Source: an uncultured Faecalibacterium sp.
GTDB taxonomy: Bacteria; Bacillota; Clostridia; Oscillospirales; Ruminococcaceae
DNA length: 64,000 nucleotides
Assembly: GCA_900539945.1 (NCBI GenBank)
Contig: UQDV01000011.1
Coordinates: 1-64,000 of the forward strand
Reading direction: 5' to 3'
The notes under the pieces were generated by a model. It made no database searches. It saw only the letters and a list, made by a program, of their open reading frames with translations, and was not told where the DNA came from. This document shows, in pieces, positions 60,932 to 64,000 of the stretch (its first letter is position 1; the number at the start of each line of letters is the position of its first letter). Position numbers and translations under genes: made by a program.

Positions 60932-61582
60932 ATGGCGATTGTAAGTCCTTCGATCCTTTCGGCTGATTTTGGCAAGCTGGGCGCGGACTGCCGCACGGTG
61001 CTGGACGCCGGTGCACAGATGCTGCACTACGACGTGATGGACGGCCATTTTGTGCCCAACATCAGCTTTGGCGTGCCGGTGCTCAAGAGCCTGCACAAGA
61101 CCCTGCCGGATGCCTTTTACGATGTGCATCTGATGATCAGCCATCCGCTGCAGTATGCAGAACCCTTCATCAAGGCCGGTGCCACCCTGTACAACTTCCA
61201 TCTGGAATGCGAGGACGATATCCAGCAGACGCTGGATGCCGTGAAGGCGCTGGGCTGCAAGACGGGCCTGACCATCAAGCCCGGCACCGCCCCGGAGGCG
61301 CTGGCCCCCTATCTGGACCAGCTGGACCTGGTGCTGGTGATGAGCGTGGAGCCCGGCTTCGGCGGCCAGAAGTTCATGCCCTCGGCACTGGACAAGCTGC
61401 GCTGGCTGAAGGCGGAGCGCGAGAAGCGCGGCCTGCACTATCTGCTGGAAGTGGACGGCGGCGTGGACGACACCACCGCCCCGCTGTGCGTGGAGGCCGG
61501 TGCCGACGTTCTGGTGGCAGGCAGTGCCGTGTTCGGCAAGGACGACAGGACCGCCGCCGTGCGCCGTCTGGCTGCCCTGTGA
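60932..61582 (+). CDS. rpe: Ribulose-phosphate 3-epimerase
   Basis: This TIM-barrel enzyme interconverts ribulose-5-phosphate and xylulose-5-phosphate. The 216-residue protein has PSILSADFGKLG, catalytic Asp in HYDVMDGHFVPN, VHLMISHP, VMSVEPGFGGQ and EVDGGVDD. Length is standard. It is followed after 13 bases by three Rnf-like membrane genes, apparently in the same transcript. Confidence 0.96.
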   Translation: MAIVSPSILSADFGKLGADCRTVLDAGAQMLHYDVMDGHFVPNISFGVPVLKSLHKTLPDAFYDVHLMISHPLQYAEPFIKAGATLYNFHLECEDDIQQTLDAVKALGCKTGLTIKPGTAPEALAPYLDQLDLVLVMSVEPGFGGQKFMPSALDKLRWLKAEREKRGLHYLLEVDGGVDDTTAPLCVEAGADVLVAGSAVFGKDDRTAAVRRLAAL

Positions 61583-61595
61583 GAGGGAGCGTTGT

Positions 61596-62621
61596 ATGGA
61601 TGAAGCATTGATCCGGGAGCAGGAACAGCAGCTGCAAAAGACCGGAAAATATTACAAGCACATCTGCTGGATGGCGGTGCCGCCGCTGTGCATGGCCTGC
61701 TACCTGTACGGCCTGCGCCCGCTGCTGCTGTGCGGCATTGCCATGCTCACCGGCAACCTGTGCGACCGTCTGGTGTCACTGCTGCGGCACCGCGTATATC
61801 AGAACGGCGACCTGTCCAACGAGAGCTTTGCGCTGGTGATCGCCCTGCTGATGCCGGTCACCGTGGACATCTATGTGCTGGTGGCGGCGGTGCTGGCCGG
61901 TGTGCTCATCGGCAAGGAGGTCTTTGGCGGCTACGGCAGCTACCCCTTCAACCCGGCCGCCGTGGGCTATGCCGTGGCGGCGGTGTCCTGGCCGGAACAG
62001 GTGTTCCGCTACCCGCAGCCCTATACGGCCATCCCGCTGTGGGATGCCTCCGGCGTGCCGGTGTCCAGTGCCATTGAGGACACCCTGAGCAGCGGCGGCA
62101 TGCTGAACTACAACCCCATTGCCCTGAGCCTGGGCGAATACGCCGCCCCCATGGGCACCGGTGCCGCCCTGGTGCTGCTGGCCTGCGGGCTGTTCCTGTG
62201 GAGCCAGAAGGATGCCCATATGACGGCCTCGGTGAGCTTTCTGGCCACCTGCGCCCTCATCGCCTTCTTTTTCCCGCGGCAGGCGGGTCTGGCGGAAAGT
62301 GATGTGCTGGTCAACGCCCTGCCCCGTCTGCAGTGCGTGCGGGACGAGCTGCTCACCGGCGCGGTGCTGTTCAGCGCGGTGTTCCTCATCAATGAGCCCT
62401 ACACCTGTGCCCACCACCGGATGGGACGCATCCTGTACGGTGTGCTGGTGGGCGGGGTAAGCATGGGCTTCCGCTATTACGGCGTGTACGAAACGGGCGT
62501 ATGCTTTGCCGTGCTGGCCGTCAACAGCATCTCGGCGTGGATCGACCGCACCGAGGTGCGGCTGTACCGTCTGCTGCACCACCTGCCCGCATCCGGTGCC
62601 GGAAAGGAGGCCGCAGAATGA
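61596..62621 (+). CDS. RnfD/NqrB-like membrane protein without the flavinylation motif
   Basis: The 341-residue protein has about nine hydrophobic segments and the RnfD landmark FGGYGSYPFNPAAVGYA. In RnfD/NqrB a covalent FMN is attached to Thr in an SGAT motif; the matching region here reads PLWDASGVPVSSAIE and has no SGAT. GAGGGAG precedes the start. It overlaps the next gene by 4 bases. No RnfC lies upstream. A role in ion-coupled electron transfer is therefore uncertain. Confidence 0.85.
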   Translation: MDEALIREQEQQLQKTGKYYKHICWMAVPPLCMACYLYGLRPLLLCGIAMLTGNLCDRLVSLLRHRVYQNGDLSNESFALVIALLMPVTVDIYVLVAAVLAGVLIGKEVFGGYGSYPFNPAAVGYAVAAVSWPEQVFRYPQPYTAIPLWDASGVPVSSAIEDTLSSGGMLNYNPIALSLGEYAAPMGTGAALVLLACGLFLWSQKDAHMTASVSFLATCALIAFFFPRQAGLAESDVLVNALPRLQCVRDELLTGAVLFSAVFLINEPYTCAHHRMGRILYGVLVGGVSMGFRYYGVYETGVCFAVLAVNSISAWIDRTEVRLYRLLHHLPASGAGKEAAE

Positions 62622-63343
62622 GAAAAGCGACCGCAGAACTGATTTTGAAGGACCCCGACCGCTTTGCCCACCACGACCGCGTGTTCCTGAACAACCCCGT
62701 GGTCATGCAGGGCATGGGTCTGGCCCCGCTGGTGGTGCTGGCCACCACCGCCCATAACGGTGTGATGCTGGCGGCTGCGGTCACGCTGCTGCTGGTGCCC
62801 TCCCGCGTGCTGGCCTGCCTGCTGAGCCGTCTGTTCCCCCTGAACAGCGAGAATCCGGCCCCGGAAGAGCTGCAGAAAAAGCTGCTGCCCCGGGCCCTGG
62901 TGTACAGCCTCAGTGCCGCTGTGGTGTATCTGGTGGCCTATCCCATCCTGAACGCTGTGTTCGGCACCAGCCTGCTGACCCTGGGCATCTACCTGCCCCT
63001 GCTGGTGGTGGAGCCGCTGCTGACCTACCGCTTTGGCCGCGTGCAGGAAACGCTGCATAAGGCCGTGTCCAAAGGCCTGCGCATCACGGTGGGCTATGCG
63101 CTGCTGCTGATGCTGCTGGGCTGCGTGCGCGAGTGGCTGGCACTGGGCACGGTGTTCGGCACCCCGGTGGGGCACCGGGCCGTGCTGCCCATGGCCGGGA
63201 TGCCGGCGGGCGGCTTTATCGTGCTGGGCGTGCTGTGCGCCGTGTGGCGTGCACTGGCAGCCCGGCGCAAGGCCTATCTGGTACGGGAAGCGCGCAGCCT
63301 TGTGGATGTGCATGCACAGAAGGAGGCGGACGGCGAGCAATGA
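62618..63343 (+). CDS. Rnf-Nqr domain protein, RnfE/NqrD-like
   Basis: The 241-residue protein has an N-terminal NNPVVMQGMGLAPLVVLAT segment that aligns with NPVxVxxLGLCPxLAVT of RnfE. The Cys that binds the intramembrane iron-sulfur cluster is Ala here. The second Cys motif (VNCxxLGRAEAFA) is replaced by VVEPLLTYRFGRVQE. About five hydrophobic segments follow the family pattern. It is translationally coupled to both neighbours. Confidence 0.82.
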   Translation: MRKATAELILKDPDRFAHHDRVFLNNPVVMQGMGLAPLVVLATTAHNGVMLAAAVTLLLVPSRVLACLLSRLFPLNSENPAPEELQKKLLPRALVYSLSAAVVYLVAYPILNAVFGTSLLTLGIYLPLLVVEPLLTYRFGRVQETLHKAVSKGLRITVGYALLLMLLGCVREWLALGTVFGTPVGHRAVLPMAGMPAGGFIVLGVLCAVWRALAARRKAYLVREARSLVDVHAQKEADGEQ

Positions 63344-63951
63344 GAGATGTTGTGAATGCCTGGGTGGTGTTCTTTGGCTATGCGGTGCTGGCCGTGTTTG
63401 CCCAGAATGCCATCTTTACCCGCGCACTGGGCGTGTCCCGTCTGGTGCAGCTGGTGGGGGATGACCGCACCAGCAGCTGGCTGTTCGGCCTGCAGCTGTG
63501 CATCACGCAGGTGCTGGTGGCCCCGCTGACCTGGTATGCCGGCAGCTGGATCGTCTCGCTGGAAAACCGCGCCCAGCTGCGCCCGCTGGTGTATGTGGCC
63601 GCCATTGCCGTGGTCTGCACCGCCGAAGAGCTGGTGCTCGGCCTGGGCCGCCGGCTGCCCCTTGCGGGCAAGCTGCTGCGCATCGTGCCCGTTGCAGCCC
63701 TGAACAGCTGCGTGCTGGGCACCGTGCTGGTGGAGCGCACCCAGAGCTTTACGCTGATGCAGAGCCTGGGCTTTGGCCTGGGCAGCGGCGTGGGCTACCT
63801 GCTGGCTGTGCTGCTGGTCACAGAGGCCCAGCACCGCCTGCGCAGCAAGGCTATCCCCTCCGCGTTCCGCGGCCTGCCCATCACGCTGGTGTACATCGGC
63901 GTGCTGGCGCTGGCCATTTATGGCTTTACCGGCCATTCGGTGATCCTGTAA
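63340..63951 (+). CDS. Rnf-Nqr domain protein, RnfA/NqrE-like
   Basis: The 203-residue protein has six hydrophobic segments. AQNAIFTRALGVSRLVQL aligns with the VNNFVLxxFLGICPFLGVS-type motif, but the cluster Cys is missing. The second motif is kept partly as ALNSCVLGTVLV, with Cys displaced by one residue from NCxxLG. It overlaps the upstream gene by 4 bases. Confidence 0.82.
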   Translation: MRDVVNAWVVFFGYAVLAVFAQNAIFTRALGVSRLVQLVGDDRTSSWLFGLQLCITQVLVAPLTWYAGSWIVSLENRAQLRPLVYVAAIAVVCTAEELVLGLGRRLPLAGKLLRIVPVAALNSCVLGTVLVERTQSFTLMQSLGFGLGSGVGYLLAVLLVTEAQHRLRSKAIPSAFRGLPITLVYIGVLALAIYGFTGHSVIL

Positions 63952-63967
63952 AGGGAGGTAAGTCAAA

Positions 63968-64000
63968 ATGGCAAAGTATAAACGTCGGCCCAAGGTCAAG
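63968..64000 (+). CDS. Start of a gene cut by the window end
   Basis: AAAGGGAGG precedes an ATG at 63968; the visible start is MAKYKRRPKVK. It begins 16 bases after the RnfA-like stop and probably belongs to the same operon. The basic N-terminus is not enough to name it. Confidence 0.7.
   Translation, partial: MAKYKRRPKVK

Overview
The window looks like part of the chromosome of a gut Firmicute of the Faecalibacterium / Oscillospiraceae type. The grounds are high GC coding sequence with strong AGGAGG ribosome sites, tRNA genes that encode CCA, a T-box leader on thrS, and the house set pckA, putP-like, ychF, trpS and thrS. The genus is inferred from gene content and style, not from a database match.

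Left end, 1-14.4 kb: an accessory block next to a tRNA-Lys gene. It holds a 5'-truncated tyrosine integrase facing the tRNA, a trehalose module (treR divergent from treP-treC, with three matching operator half-sites), a large serine recombinase with a TnpW-like partner, a yjdF gene behind a likely yjdF riboswitch, and about 1.3 kb of gene-free DNA with palindromes that may be a transfer origin. Then comes an FMN-riboswitch-controlled riboflavin operon (ribD-ribE-ribBA-ribH) followed by an orphan winged-helix protein and a low-molecular-weight phosphatase. Two copies of a ~99 bp direct repeat (1499-1597 and 9502-9600) bracket the trehalose/recombinase part.

14.4-30.6 kb: a lipoprotein 5'-nucleotidase behind a leader with an internal terminator; a LytTR response regulator and GHKL histidine kinase; and, directly after a canonical 9-12-9 LytTR direct-repeat operator, a cluster of glycosidases and small membrane proteins (domain-swapped GH3, 4-TM protein, GH2, GtrA-like protein, second GH3). 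A GNAT acetyltransferase and an SSS-family sodium symporter follow.

30.6-45.6 kb: pckA; two tandem small secreted Cys-rich paralogues with near-identical 5' halves and diverged 3' halves; a YiiX-like cysteine hydrolase; tRNA-Glu and tRNA-Asn; a MITE-like palindrome; trpS; an aldo/keto reductase; an SDR; an RpiB-family isomerase; a DUF1622 protein; an ammonium transporter fused to a PII domain; T-box-controlled thrS lacking most of its TGS domain; a membrane protein; and a sugar nucleotidyltransferase with an 11 bp palindrome at its promoter.

45.6-64 kb: a large GGDEF-EAL-GGDEF protein with a 10-base G tract near its 3' end; the operon alaX-like, trmB, small Cys-rich protein, CmpB-like permease; malQ; a degenerate GGDEF protein; a small helical protein; ychF-mtnN; a HIT protein; an OmpR/WalK-type two-component system; and rpe followed by three Rnf/Nqr-like membrane genes that lack the usual cofactor-binding residues. 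A ~105 bp structured repeat occurs twice in opposite orientation (51.8 and 55.1 kb) with compensatory base changes.

No CRISPR array, rRNA gene or intact insertion sequence is visible.
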